Shown here in pieces: positions 6,500-14,348 of a DNA stretch of 64,000 nt. Source of the stretch: Lachnospiraceae bacterium (GTDB lineage: Bacteria; Bacillota; Clostridia; Lachnospirales; Lachnospiraceae). The DNA is taken from NCBI GenBank assembly GCA_024698485.1, contig JAILRC010000056.1:1-64000 (forward strand), given 5' to 3'. Under the pieces are notes generated by a model. The model did not search any database, was not told where the DNA came from, and saw only the letters and a program-made list of their open reading frames with translations. Within the stretch, counting starts at the first letter, position 1, and every line of letters starts with the position of its first letter. A program made the translations under genes and the position numbers.

Positions 6500-7720
6500 A
6501 TGAATTATAAAGCAGTGATAATTTTTATTTTCTTATTGGTCGAGATGTATCGGCTGTTTCTCTCGATCCTCAATCTGAGGTCGGAGAAGAATCCGATACC
6601 TGAGAATGTGGCGGATGTATATGACAAGGAAACCTACGAAAAATGGCGTGCATATCACGCAGAGAAGACTGCCTTCGGAGTGATCGGCTCCACGGTGTCG
6701 TTCCTGGTGAGCATTCTGCTGCTGGTCTTTAATGCATATGCAGGCTTTGCGAGGCTGTTCCCGGAGGAACTGTTTTGGCAGACCTTCGCGGTTGTCCTAC
6801 TGGCTTCGCTGACAGCGCTGGCAGACATTCCATTCACATGGCATGACACCATGGTCATCGAGCAGAGATACGGATTTAACAAGTCAACGGCGAAAACCTT
6901 CTGGGCAGACCAGATCAAGACCTTTCTGATCTCGCTGGTGATCATGACAGGTATCGCTTCGCTCCTCTTCGGAATACACAAAGCCCTGGGAGACTGGCTG
7001 GTGCCTGCATTTGCCGGCATCATGACATTGTTCCTGCTGCTGTTTTCGTTCCTCTACCCATTCTTCAGTAAGATATTTAACAAGTTCACGCCTCTGGAGG
7101 AGGGTGAGTTAAAGGACAGGCTGACGGGGCTTCTCACGAAGAACGGCTATACTGTCCGGGCGATAAATGTCATGGACGCTTCGCGCCGCAGCACCAAGAC
7201 AAATGCCTACTTCACGGGCTTCGGCAAAATGAAGACCATCGTTCTTTACGATACGCTGGTGGAGGCTATGACACCCGACGAGATCTGCGCGGTGTTTGCT
7301 CATGAATTGGGGCACGGCCTGCACAAGGACACATTGAAGAATCAGATCCTCACTTTCGTTCAGATGGTTCTGATCGCCCTGTTCGCATGGTTCACGCTCC
7401 GTACCGAGAGCATATTCACAGACTTTGGCTTTGAAGGCATTAACTACGGATTTGCGCTCATAGTGATCATGACCGTGGAATTCCCTTTCATTTCGCCGCT
7501 GTTCGGCCTGCTGGTCAATTTCTTTTCCAGGAAGGCAGAGTACTCCGCAGACGCTCATGCAGTAAAGGAAGGCTACGGCGAACATTTGATCACAGCGTTG
7601 AAGACGTTGGCAAAGGAGAACTATTCAAACCTTGCACCTTCTCCGTTGGTAGTTAAGCTGGAGTATTCCCACCCCACGTTGAGTCAGCGCATAACAGCAA
7701 TTGAGAAACTTAAGGGATAA
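6500..7720 (+). CDS. M48 family metallopeptidase (Ste24-like)
   Basis: A 406-residue membrane zinc protease of the Ste24/CAAX-protease type. It has an N-terminal helix and several more in the first 200 residues, the motif FAHELGHGLHKD (HExxH) near residue 271, further helices, and the distal zinc ligand in FSRKAEYSADAHAVKEGYG (E of ExxxD). These are the canonical Ste24 features including the conserved NAYFTGFGKMKTIVLYD strand before the zinc site. The start was chosen at 6500 because AGGGAGG precedes it; an in-frame upstream ATG at 6452 has no ribosome site. In bacteria such enzymes are linked to membrane protein quality control or peptide processing. The repeat array just upstream may carry its regulatory sites. 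Confidence 0.9.
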   Translation: MNYKAVIIFIFLLVEMYRLFLSILNLRSEKNPIPENVADVYDKETYEKWRAYHAEKTAFGVIGSTVSFLVSILLLVFNAYAGFARLFPEELFWQTFAVVLLASLTALADIPFTWHDTMVIEQRYGFNKSTAKTFWADQIKTFLISLVIMTGIASLLFGIHKALGDWLVPAFAGIMTLFLLLFSFLYPFFSKIFNKFTPLEEGELKDRLTGLLTKNGYTVRAINVMDASRRSTKTNAYFTGFGKMKTIVLYDTLVEAMTPDEICAVFAHELGHGLHKDTLKNQILTFVQMVLIALFAWFTLRTESIFTDFGFEGINYGFALIVIMTVEFPFISPLFGLLVNFFSRKAEYSADAHAVKEGYGEHLITALKTLAKENYSNLAPSPLVVKLEYSHPTLSQRITAIEKLKG

Positions 7721-7735
7721 TAGATGTGACACACG

Positions 7736-7770
7736 AAGGTGGCCCCCGGGACGGGGGGCCACCTTATTTT
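7736..7770 (+). terminator. Rho-independent terminator of the M48 gene, contains family A core
   Basis: AAGGTGGCCCC pairs with GGGGCCACCTT and is followed by ATTTTC. The apex contains CCCCGGGACGGGG, the core of the dispersed family A repeat, so the element may be a family A copy acting as a terminator. Confidence 0.8.
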
Positions 7771-7779
7771 CTGAAAACC

Positions 7780-7808
7780 TTGACATGTCACACACAAATG
7801 TTTACACT
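7780..7808 (+). promoter_or_regulatory. Sigma-A type promoter of the chemoreceptor gene
   Basis: TTGACA (7780-7785), a 17-base spacer and TACACT (7803-7808). TGTCACACACA after the -35 box repeats TGTGACACACG at 7725, on the far side of the terminator. The site is 64 bases before the chemoreceptor start codon. Confidence 0.6.
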
Positions 7809-7871
7809 ATTTTATGGCTTTAGCAGATCATTGCGGGGAAGCACAAATTACGGTAGGAAAGGTAGAAGGGT

Positions 7872-9347
7872 ATGAAACAAAGAAGTGAGCAATTCAAAAG
7901 CAACAAATCGGTTTTTATCGTGTGGGCCATGGAGGTAGTGCTCCTGATGGGAGGCTTCTTTTTTGAAGTTATAAAGGGTAACCACGATATTAAATGGTAT
8001 CTTAGGTTCCTGTTGGTCATGGCGATCACGTTTGCACCGGGTATGATCGAGTTTATCAGGACAAAAGGCGAAAGCATGATATTCAAGTATCTGATCGCTG
8101 TGTGCTATCCCATTTTCTGTGTATACTGTCAGTTCTACGCGACAACCAGCATAGCTGCACTCTACCTGTATCCCGTGTTCGTTCTTTTGATCCTATATCT
8201 GGATGAACGTGTGCTGTTGATGGCGTCAGGCCTTGAGCTGCTGGGCGGGGCCATCGTTCTGATCTTAAAACTCAGGGCTGCGGGAGCAGATACTGCGAAA
8301 TACATTACCGAATACGAAGTCATATTTGCCTGCCTTATTCTTGCTACCGGGGCCATCATTGTAGGTATCAGGGTTATCCGCGGCAACAACAAGGCGAAAC
8401 TGGATATGGTTGAAAAACTTTCCGACGAGGCGGAGGAAAAGAGCCGCCAGATCCTTTCAGCCAGTGAAGCTGCCGAACAGAGAATGCAGGGCATAGAAAA
8501 CGCTGCCGGCGATAATGCCAACAGCATGAAGAGCATGGCACAGACCATAAACGACATCAGCAGCGCCATTTCGAACATTGCCGACAATGTTCAGGACGAA
8601 GCAAATGCAATGAGCGTTGCCAACAAGAAAATGGGCGTCATCAAGAACAACACGGAAGAGCTGGCAAAGACCATCCTTCTTGTACAGGAAAGCAACGATG
8701 AGAACTCCAAGAAGGTTTCCCTTATCAATTCTCAGGCAGGCGAACTTCTTGAAAAATCAGGGATTACGAAGCAGAAGGTGGATGATGTGCGTGAACTTGC
8801 CACTAAGGTGACCGAGGTCATCGGAGTGATCCGCCAGATCTCAGGAAAAACAAATCTTCTCGCTCTCAATGCCTCCATAGAAGCGGCAAGAGCCGGCGAA
8901 GCAGGCAAGGGCTTTGCTGTGGTTGCGGAAGAGATACGTGCCCTGGCAGAGAGTACAAACAAGTCGGTAGTGGAGATCGAAGACAGCATCACAAAACTCA
9001 ACGAGTCCTGCGACATCGCTTCCTCCAGCATGGATGAAAGCGTTGTGGCCATCAATGCTCAGACCGACAGCATCACCGAGATCGATGCGGCTATCCGTGA
9101 AGAAGCTGAGGCTATGAAGCATATTTCCGATGAGATCGGATCCATCAATTCCGAGATCATGGCAGTGGCTACCGCAAACGATAATATCACTGAGCAGACC
9201 AACAATATTTCAGCGGTTACCGAAGAGATCACCGCAAGCGCCGAAAGCGCCGCAACAATGAGCAATGACGTCAAGAAGATGAGCGAGAGCATTCTGGATG
9301 ACATCAAGGCCACAAATGTTGAACTTGAAAAAATAAAGCATATTTAA
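7872..9347 (+). CDS. Methyl-accepting chemotaxis protein with membrane-only input domain
   Basis: A 491-residue chemoreceptor. Residues 15-175 form about six membrane helices with no sizeable extracellular sensor domain, so the signal is probably sensed in or at the membrane. The rest is a long cytoplasmic coiled coil whose conserved hairpin tip reads [20 protein letters not shown] (around residue 325), followed by [15 protein letters not shown], the CheA/CheW contact region. There is no HAMP domain obvious from sequence and no CheB/CheR docking pentapeptide at the C-terminus (it ends VELEKIKHI). No flagellar or che genes are nearby. AAGGTAGAAGGGT precedes the ATG. Confidence 0.93.
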   Translation: MKQRSEQFKSNKSVFIVWAMEVVLLMGGFFFEVIKGNHDIKWYLRFLLVMAITFAPGMIEFIRTKGESMIFKYLIAVCYPIFCVYCQFYATTSIAALYLYPVFVLLILYLDERVLLMASGLELLGGAIVLILKLRAAGADTAKYITEYEVIFACLILATGAIIVGIRVIRGNNKAKLDMVEKLSDEAEEKSRQILSASEAAEQRMQGIENAAGDNANSMKSMAQTINDISSAISNIADNVQDEANAMSVANKKMGVIKNNTEELAKTILLVQESNDENSKKVSLINSQAGELLEKSGITKQKVDDVRELATKVTEVIGVIRQISGKTNLLALNASIEAARAGEAGKGFAVVAEEIRALAESTNKSVVEIEDSITKLNESCDIASSSMDESVVAINAQTDSITEIDAAIREEAEAMKHISDEIGSINSEIMAVATANDNITEQTNNISAVTEEITASAESAATMSNDVKKMSESILDDIKATNVELEKIKHI

Positions 9348-9352
9348 TCTTG

Positions 9353-9431
9353 TTTTTGCCCCCCGGGATGGGGTTAGAGGTCCATTTTTCGAAAGAAAAT
9401 TGACCTCTAACCCCATCCCGGGGGGCAAAAA
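9353..9431. repeat. Large inverted repeat, paired family A elements
   Basis: A perfect 30-base arm at 9353-9382 (TTTTTGCCCCCCGGGATGGG, then GTTAGAGGTC) is matched by its complement at 9402-9431, with a 19-base centre. Each arm is a half-element of family A with GGGATGGGG in place of GGGACGGGG. As RNA it would form one long hairpin ending in a T-run, so it probably terminates transcription in both directions after the chemoreceptor gene. Confidence 0.9.
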
Positions 9432-9436
9432 ATATG

Positions 9437-9488
9437 TTGACAAAATTTAGGTAATATATTACCATAACAATATGGGTAATATATTACT
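9437..9488 (+). promoter_or_regulatory. Promoter with twin GGTAATATATTACC operators
   Basis: TTGACA (9437-9442), 17-base spacer, TACCAT (9460-9465). GGTAATATATTACC, a perfect 14-base palindrome, lies at 9450-9463 across the spacer and -10 box; a near-identical GGTAATATATTACT lies at 9475-9488 over the likely transcript start. Twin palindromes 25 bases apart are the usual layout for a dimeric repressor, whose gene is not identified here. Confidence 0.7.
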
Positions 9489-9504
9489 TTTTTTAGGAGA
9501 ACCT

Positions 9505-9618
9505 ATGAATTACGATGAAATGATGGAAATGGCGCAGGCAGTCTCGAAGTCATATGATATCTCCGACATAAAGTACACCGATCCTATAGTGGAGTATCTT
9601 GAAGGGGAGAAAAAATGA
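9505..9618 (+). CDS. 37-residue small protein, unknown
   Basis: A short acidic reading frame, MNYDEMMEMAQAVSKSYDIS then DIKYTDPIVEYLEGEKK, preceded by TAGGAGA at good spacing and directly downstream of the promoter with twin operators. It ends with ATGA overlapping the next frame, the arrangement of translationally coupled genes. No family is recognised. The strong upstream signals are the main reason to believe it is expressed. Confidence 0.45.
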   Translation: MNYDEMMEMAQAVSKSYDISDIKYTDPIVEYLEGEKK

Positions 9619-9827
9619 AGCGAGCGATAAAGATAATGCTGGGTGTGGCAGTGGCGTTTGTGTTGCTCATAGTTATTGTTTGCAGCGTTGTGGTGACCGG
9701 AATGAGCAGTCAGGTGAAAGCCTTTGACACAACACCGGTGGATGCAATTTCGAAAGCGACCTTTTCAAGTGCGGTCATAAAAGATGCCATAAGGAAGGCA
9801 CTGAGAAATGGACGTAAAATGAAATAG
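9615..9827 (+). CDS. 70-residue single-helix membrane protein
   Basis: Starts inside the stop of the 37-residue gene (ATGA), with GAAGGGGAG as ribosome site. Residues 8-28 form one strongly hydrophobic helix (LGVAVAFVLLIVIVCSVVV). A short soluble tail with SKATFSSAVIKDAIRKALRN follows, likely an amphipathic helix. It could be a small membrane regulator or the stub of a longer exported protein. No family is recognised. Confidence 0.45.
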   Translation: MKRAIKIMLGVAVAFVLLIVIVCSVVVTGMSSQVKAFDTTPVDAISKATFSSAVIKDAIRKALRNGRKMK

Positions 9828-10212
9828 TTCTGCTGTACAAAATGCATTTTTAAATTCTACCATTCGTATGTCCGCGCGCCCTATCCGAGATAGATTTTAC
9901 CCTCGCACAAGTTAATATTTACTTTTTCATCTTGTCCGTCAAAAACCACATTTTATGGTTCAAAAGTCTAAAAGATGCTTTTGAACCATAATTTTTCGCC
10001 CATTTTTATATGTAAAAGGGTAATTTGTAAAGAAGCAACATATATAATATGCGTTACATGAGAAAAAGTACAGAAAATATAGCACGAAGGCATGAAGAAG
10101 CCCCAAAAAGTTTGACTTAAAACCATGAAAATATGACTTTAGGTCAAAAAAACGTCATTTTTTATAAAGTTGATTTCCGTCGGTATTATGCTAGTATGGA
10201 ATATGCACTTGG

Positions 10213-10238
10213 AAGCCCACTTTGGGCTTCGTTTTATT
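10213..10238 (+). terminator. Short terminator-like hairpin
   Basis: AAGCCCA pairs with TGGGCTT over a 3-base loop, followed by CGTTTTATTT. It lies only some 20 bases after a possible promoter, so it could act as an early attenuator for the acetyltransferase gene downstream. Confidence 0.6.
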
Positions 10239-10239
10239 T

Positions 10240-10288
10240 ATGACACCGGGGAGGACCGCTGAGAAGCAGGGGAGGGACCCCGGTGTAT
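10240..10288. repeat. Family B palindromic repeat, copy 1
   Basis: A 49-base element with outer arms ACACCGGGG and CCCCGGTGT and an inner GACCGCTGAGAAGCAGGGGA segment. Copies at 38818 and 38867 differ mainly by CA for AG/GA in the centre; a shorter copy is at 32991. Confidence 0.85.
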
Positions 10289-10393
10289 AACGATTAAACG
10301 TTAAGTGCAAAAATTTCACCCTCGTTTGACAAGAAGATGCAAAAGTCGCATACTGTGCTTATAGGAAATATTGAAGGATGGAATTCAGGATAT

Positions 10394-10948
10394 ATGGATA
10401 AAATTGAACTTATAGAACCAAGCCTTGAATATGGTGATGACATATGGGCATTCAGGGCTGAAATATTAGAAAAAGATGCCGTTAATGAGGATCAGTTTGC
10501 AGGCTGTATGTCATTGGATAAATGCGCATCTGCGGCGGAATGGATAAATATATGCAAGCTTCGGAAAAGTGAGGAAACTTGCAGAGAAGTGGGAACAACC
10601 GTTCCTTCGGACATGTATCTGGCAATCAGAGAAAGCGATGGACGGCTGGTGGGGATCATCGACCTGAGACATCACATAGATCATCCCATTCTAGGCACAT
10701 GGGGAGGACATTGCGGTTATTCCGTGCGTCCTTCGGAGCGTGGCAAGGGATATGCAAAGGAAATGCTGAGACTGAACATTCGAAATGCAAAAAGTCTGGG
10801 GATTGAGAAGATGCTGGTCACTTGTGATTCAGCCAATATCGCGAGCGAGAAGACCATTATCGGAAATGGCGGAGTGTTTGAACGCACGATAGACGTTGAC
10901 GGCACGGAAATGAAAAGATATTGGATAGATTGCCGGACAGAAGAATAA
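10394..10948 (+). CDS. GNAT family N-acetyltransferase (COG3981-like)
   Basis: A 184-residue acetyltransferase of the RimJ/RimL-related group. The strand GGHCGYSVRPSERGKGYAKE holds the acetyl-CoA loop (R-G-K-G-Y-A), followed by LGIEKMLVTCDSANIASEKT and GNGGVFERTID, typical of this subgroup. The start at 10394 is preceded by CAGGAT. An in-frame ATG at 10337 would add 19 residues and has only AAGAAG before it, so the exact start is uncertain. A family A repeat overlaps the stop codon. Substrate unknown. Confidence 0.85.
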   Translation: MDKIELIEPSLEYGDDIWAFRAEILEKDAVNEDQFAGCMSLDKCASAAEWINICKLRKSEETCREVGTTVPSDMYLAIRESDGRLVGIIDLRHHIDHPILGTWGGHCGYSVRPSERGKGYAKEMLRLNIRNAKSLGIEKMLVTCDSANIASEKTIIGNGGVFERTIDVDGTEMKRYWIDCRTEE

Positions 10949-10976
10949 TGGACCCCCGGGACGGGGTTAGGGGTTT
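10948..10976. repeat. Family A repeat, 3' arm degenerate
   Basis: ATGGACCCCCGGGACGGGGT then TAGGGG. The expected closing CCAT arm is replaced by TTTG, so the outer stem is incomplete. It directly overlaps the stop codon of the preceding acetyltransferase. Confidence 0.8.
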
Positions 10977-11029
10977 GTTTTGAAGATAGAAAATCCATAT
11001 GGATATAGACAAAATAGAGAGGCAATATA

Positions 11030-11473
11030 ATGGATAAACATATACATCTTGAGTCGGTGGATCCGGAAAACTGGAGGACGCGGTTTGAACTGACCGAAGA
11101 GCAGGAGCATTTTGTGGCGAAGCCTGCAGTGATACTTGCTCGTGCGTGGGCATTCAGAGATTATGGAAGCAAGGCTTTTATCATATATGTGGATGAAACG
11201 CCCGTGGGAATGGCTTTGTATTACGGAATAGATGATCCTGCGGGCTACTGTTTCAGCGAGTTCTTCATTGATAGAAGATATCAGGGCAAGGGATACGGAA
11301 AAGAAGCCGCAGGTCGGATTCTTGATATGATGAAGGCCGAAAGAAAGTTCGATAAAGTGTGGCTCTGCTATATAGAGGGCAATGAAGCGGCCAGGAAAAT
11401 GTACGAAGGACTCGGATTCAGAGACACCGGAGAGCCTGACGGTGATGAGATCATCATGGTGAAAGATATATAA
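11030..11473 (+). CDS. GNAT acetyltransferase, SpeG/BltD-like
   Basis: A 147-residue GNAT. FSEFFIDRRYQGKGYGKEAA carries the pyrophosphate-binding Q-G-K-G-Y-G loop, and GNEAARKMYEGLGFRDTGE is the C-terminal motif B. Overall layout (short N-terminus with VDPENW, later VGMALYYGID) resembles diamine or spermidine acetyltransferases of the BltD type, but substrate assignment is tentative. GAGAGGCAATATA precedes the ATG. It lies about 80 bases after the previous acetyltransferase, with a family A repeat between them. Confidence 0.85.
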   Translation: MDKHIHLESVDPENWRTRFELTEEQEHFVAKPAVILARAWAFRDYGSKAFIIYVDETPVGMALYYGIDDPAGYCFSEFFIDRRYQGKGYGKEAAGRILDMMKAERKFDKVWLCYIEGNEAARKMYEGLGFRDTGEPDGDEIIMVKDI

Positions 11474-11481
11474 ACTGTTTT

Positions 11482-11517
11482 GGCACCCTCGGGGATATAT
11501 CCGCGGGGGTGCCTTTT
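11482..11517 (+). terminator. Rho-independent terminator
   Basis: GGCACCCTCGG pairs with CCGCGGGGGTGCC (one bulge) and is followed by TTTTAAT. It ends the acetyltransferase gene and precedes the hipBA-like pair. Confidence 0.8.
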
Positions 11518-11582
11518 AATGATTTCATTGCCCTTGCAATTATAACCATATTGCGTTATAATTTTGCCGGAGGACTGGGGAT

Positions 11583-12023
11583 ATGAACGATAATTTCAAG
11601 CAGACGGTTTTGGAATCGAATAAATCTTTATATGAGATATCCGCGGGGTCAGGCGTGCCCTACACCACAATAAATCAATTGTTCAACGGCAAACGTGATA
11701 TCAACAAGATTGCTGCGGAAACTGCTTCAAAACTTGCACTGTTCTTTGATAAGAGCATATATGACATTCTTAACGATATCGATTACATCGAAGGCATACA
11801 GGGAAACATAGGACATATCCGATATTTGTGGGGAAGTGATGAACAGGGGACTTTTCTTGAAATCCTACCACCCGGAGAAACACCTTATAAACAGTACATC
11901 GAAAAACGTTCAAATGGAAAGGAACTGTATAAATATCGCGCGTTGATAGCAAAAATGGAATGCGAAGAGGCAAAGAACAGATCGGAACTCAAAAAGGCTT
12001 CTGAAAAGCTGAAGGCGAGGTAG
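11583..12023 (+). CDS. XRE-family antitoxin-like regulator (HipB role)
   Basis: A 146-residue protein. Residues 1-62 form a helix-turn-helix (LYEISAGSGVPYTTINQLFN, then KRDINKIAAETASKLALFF). The C-terminal half has a strand-rich part (YLWGSDEQGTFLEILPPGE) and a charged helix (EEAKNRSELKKASEKLKAR). The HipA-like kinase starts three bases after its stop, so it is the natural partner and probable antitoxin/autorepressor. The C-terminal extension is longer than in classical HipB (about 88 residues). GGAGGACTGGGGAT precedes the ATG. Confidence 0.8.
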   Translation: MNDNFKQTVLESNKSLYEISAGSGVPYTTINQLFNGKRDINKIAAETASKLALFFDKSIYDILNDIDYIEGIQGNIGHIRYLWGSDEQGTFLEILPPGETPYKQYIEKRSNGKELYKYRALIAKMECEEAKNRSELKKASEKLKAR

Positions 12024-12026
12024 AAA

Positions 12027-13181
12027 ATGGCTGATCTCATATATATACTGAAACATAAAGATAAGGATGCCGCACTGATAAAACTGACCGATAAGGGAGA
12101 TATGGTAAGTTACGAACCGATCGACTTATCTTTGACTCCGTATCTGGGGACTGCTGATGCGGCAAAAATAAGAAGATGGTGGAAGACAAGAGGTATACCG
12201 TTAACAAGAAGATCTTTAAACGCTTTTTTGGCAGAACACGGGATAAAGTCATCAGAGGAATACCTGATCAAGAATCTTGCTTTATCCATGACGGATTCGT
12301 ACTGGATAGCACCTTTGGATTCGAATCTCAGATGGAGTGATGTTAATCTCAGGGTGATACTTAAAGGCGGATATGCGCCAATTGCCCTGCATAATGTGTC
12401 ATCATATGACCCTAACGCCACTTTGAGCGGAAATATGAATAAATACTGGGAAATCTCGGGAAACGAAGCAGTGCTGGTAAAAGAGGCAAGGGAATACTAT
12501 GGCTTGCAGGCGTTGAACGAGCAGTTTGCTACGATGATAAACGACAACCAGGCTCCCGACGTCCCTTATGTAAAGTATCGGGCATATAAGGTGGATGACG
12601 GTTTTGACGTTAAATGTAAATGTTTTGTGGAGCAGGATCAGGACCTTGTTCCTGCACTGGAAATAGTGGATAGCAAGAAAAACGCAAACGATGTGTCTCT
12701 CTATGATCATTATATCGAGACATGTGTACAGAATGGGATTGCTGAAGACGAGATCACTCGTTTTATGGATTATCAGACCGCTCTTGATTTTGTTATAAGC
12801 AACACAGACGAACATCTATTAAACTTCGGTGTAAAACGCGATTCTGAAACGCTGCGTTTAGTAGCCCCGGCGCCGATATATGACAACGGGAACAGTATGT
12901 TTTACAGCGAGAACAGGATCTACTCCCGCGTTGAAATGCTTGGAAGAAGGATAACAGGGGTTTATGAACGTGAAGAAAAAATGCTTGCCCACATAAAAGA
13001 CAGGATGATCCTTAAGGAATCATTGCTGCCTTCACCGGAAGATGTTCGAGACTTCTACGCGCAGGCTGATATGCCCGAGAAGAAACTCGATATGATCGTG
13101 AAAAACTATGAAACGAAGGTTCAGCTTTTTCATGACTTCCAGTGCGGAAAAACAATATCGCTTTATCATGAAAAGCAGTGA
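12027..13181 (+). CDS. HipA-like Ser/Thr kinase
   Basis: A 384-residue protein with the HipA-type kinase core. The putative catalytic loop is VISNTDEHLLNFGV (around residue 255) and the metal-binding Asp lies in APIYDNGNSMFY (around residue 286). ISGNEAVLVKEAREYY resembles the nucleotide-binding lysine region. Length is shorter than E. coli HipA (440) because the N-subdomain is reduced. Classical HipA phosphorylates glutamyl-tRNA synthetase; whether this distant relative does is unknown, and it may be a regulator not a toxin. It is coupled to the upstream XRE gene. Confidence 0.8.
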   Translation: MADLIYILKHKDKDAALIKLTDKGDMVSYEPIDLSLTPYLGTADAAKIRRWWKTRGIPLTRRSLNAFLAEHGIKSSEEYLIKNLALSMTDSYWIAPLDSNLRWSDVNLRVILKGGYAPIALHNVSSYDPNATLSGNMNKYWEISGNEAVLVKEAREYYGLQALNEQFATMINDNQAPDVPYVKYRAYKVDDGFDVKCKCFVEQDQDLVPALEIVDSKKNANDVSLYDHYIETCVQNGIAEDEITRFMDYQTALDFVISNTDEHLLNFGVKRDSETLRLVAPAPIYDNGNSMFYSENRIYSRVEMLGRRITGVYEREEKMLAHIKDRMILKESLLPSPEDVRDFYAQADMPEKKLDMIVKNYETKVQLFHDFQCGKTISLYHEKQ

Positions 13182-13240
13182 GGAGGCTCCACTCAGGACG
13201 GAGTATATCAATACAACAATCAATGATGAGGTATCAGTAC

Positions 13241-13651
13241 ATGAACGATTTAACTGACAATGGTAAGGAAAACGAAGAACTGTCTTTAGACGAACTTTTT
13301 GAAGAATGGTTAGATTCGGCGTTATGTCAAAACATTCCGGATGATGTTATTGCGTTTAACTTTAACCTGTATGAAGATACAGGAAGCAAATGGTCAATAG
13401 AAATTGTGGGAACATCGTCGTTTGATGAGAGTGATGAAGATTGGGCGTGCGATGAAGTAACAGATTTTAACACAAGGGGAAACCCGTTACAGTGGCAAGA
13501 AGATACATCGTGGGAAGATGTGCTATCCAAGGCGGAAGATATGCTTATCAAATATCTTGAAACAGGAAAGAATGCATACAAATTAAAACACGCTGAAGCG
13601 GTAGCATGCGGATTTGTTGATGGAAGCCTTGAAATTGTATATAAAAGATGA
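13241..13651 (+). CDS. Acidic cytoplasmic protein, immunity-protein-like
   Basis: A 136-residue protein, strongly acidic (ENEELSLDELFEEWLDSALC, EDWACDEVTDFNTRG) with a conserved-looking end (AEAVACGFVDGSLEIVYKR). The pattern of strands with FNFNLYEDTGSKWSIEIVGT resembles small immunity proteins of polymorphic toxin systems, but I do not recognise a named family. The ATG at 13241 is preferred because GATGAGG lies nine bases upstream. No toxin gene is adjacent, so an orphan immunity role is only a guess. Confidence 0.5.
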   Translation: MNDLTDNGKENEELSLDELFEEWLDSALCQNIPDDVIAFNFNLYEDTGSKWSIEIVGTSSFDESDEDWACDEVTDFNTRGNPLQWQEDTSWEDVLSKAEDMLIKYLETGKNAYKLKHAEAVACGFVDGSLEIVYKR

Positions 13652-13653
13652 TA

Positions 13654-13686
13654 AGAGCGGGGTATCCGGTGACGGGCTCCGCTCCT
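13654..13686 (+). terminator. Possible weak terminator
   Basis: GAGCGG and CCGCTC can pair across an 18-base loop that holds GTATCCGGTGACGGG. No strong T-run follows. It separates two convergent genes. Confidence 0.3.
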
Positions 13687-13718
13687 AATGATAAAATGAA
13701 ATATTTCTGTTGTTAAAG

Positions 13719-14177
13719 TTACCATCCCCGCCTGTCTTCCACGGGGAGGTCGTAATATGCCTTAACATAATCAAGTAGAGTGATGCTTTCCGGATGCGCA
13801 GCTTCCCATTCGGGAGTTACAAAGTTATTAAGTTCGGAACATAGACGACCGCGATACACATAAAAGTAACGACAAAAGATACGTTGTTCTTTTATATCCT
13901 TAACCATGATATTATTTACGGGTGTGCAGGCGTATGAATGAGTCCTGTCGCTTTCTAAAAATGCGATAGGCTCGCCTAAGTTTTCTATAACCCAGATCGT
14001 GTGTTGCTCCGGTGAAAAATGAGGGACATATTTTTCAACAGTCCACAAGAAACTAGAAAGCTTCATATCCTTGGTGTATGGAAGTTCCTCGGCATTGGGA
14101 GCGTTACAGTCATCTCCGAAGCAAACACTGGATCTTTCTGCATGAATGTATTTTTTTCTTAGAAATAGATTTAGCAT
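13719..14177 (-). CDS. Hypothetical protein
   Basis: A 152-residue cytoplasmic protein without signal peptide or membrane helix. It carries CFGDDCNAPNAEELPY near the N-terminus, a central TIWVIENLGEPIAFLESDRT strand pair, IFCRYFYVYRGRLCSEL, and it ends LPVEDRRGW. I recognise no family. GAGG lies five bases before the chosen ATG; a GTG two codons earlier is possible. Its upstream side holds a family A repeat, then a second, inverted copy in front of the divergent ankyrin gene. Confidence 0.55.
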   Translation of the reverse strand: MLNLFLRKKYIHAERSSVCFGDDCNAPNAEELPYTKDMKLSSFLWTVEKYVPHFSPEQHTIWVIENLGEPIAFLESDRTHSYACTPVNNIMVKDIKEQRIFCRYFYVYRGRLCSELNNFVTPEWEAAHPESITLLDYVKAYYDLPVEDRRGW

Positions 14178-14190
14178 ACGCACCTCAGCA

Positions 14191-14223
14191 AAATGAACCC
14201 CTAACCCCGTCCCCGGGGTTCAT
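14191..14223. repeat. Family A repeat (inverted orientation)
   Basis: AAATGAACCCCTAACCCCGT then CCCCGGGGTTCAT. This is the reverse complement of the family A core and is closed by ATGAACCCC/GGGGTTCAT arms. It forms a facing pair with the copy at 14283. Confidence 0.85.
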
Positions 14224-14282
14224 AATAACGTAATATGGATATAATTGCAACAACTTCGGTTTTCGTTGATTTACTTCGGTAT

Positions 14283-14317
14283 AATGGCCCCCCGGGACGG
14301 GGTTAAGGGACCATTTT
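14283..14317. repeat. Family A repeat (forward orientation)
   Basis: AATGGCCCCCCGGGACGGGG then TTAAGGGACCATT. AATGG and CCATT are the outer arms. Between this copy and the inverted one lie 59 bases holding two ACTTCGGT direct repeats (14253, 14273) and a TATAAT at 14280-14285. Confidence 0.85.
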
Positions 14318-14348
14318 GCCTAACGACAGAAAGGACTCTTTTATCTAT

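Larger units (their letters stand above)
9828..10336. other. Long intergenic region with hairpins and a family B repeat
   Basis: About 500 AT-rich bases without a convincing gene. It contains a perfect 13-base inverted repeat (TATGGTTCAAAAG, 9954-9966, with CTTTTGAACCATA, 9978-9990) followed by ATTTTTC, which may terminate the small-protein operon. A possible promoter follows (TTGATT at about 10170 and TAGTAT at about 10192), then a terminator hairpin and a family B repeat. Nothing else is recognised. Confidence 0.6.
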
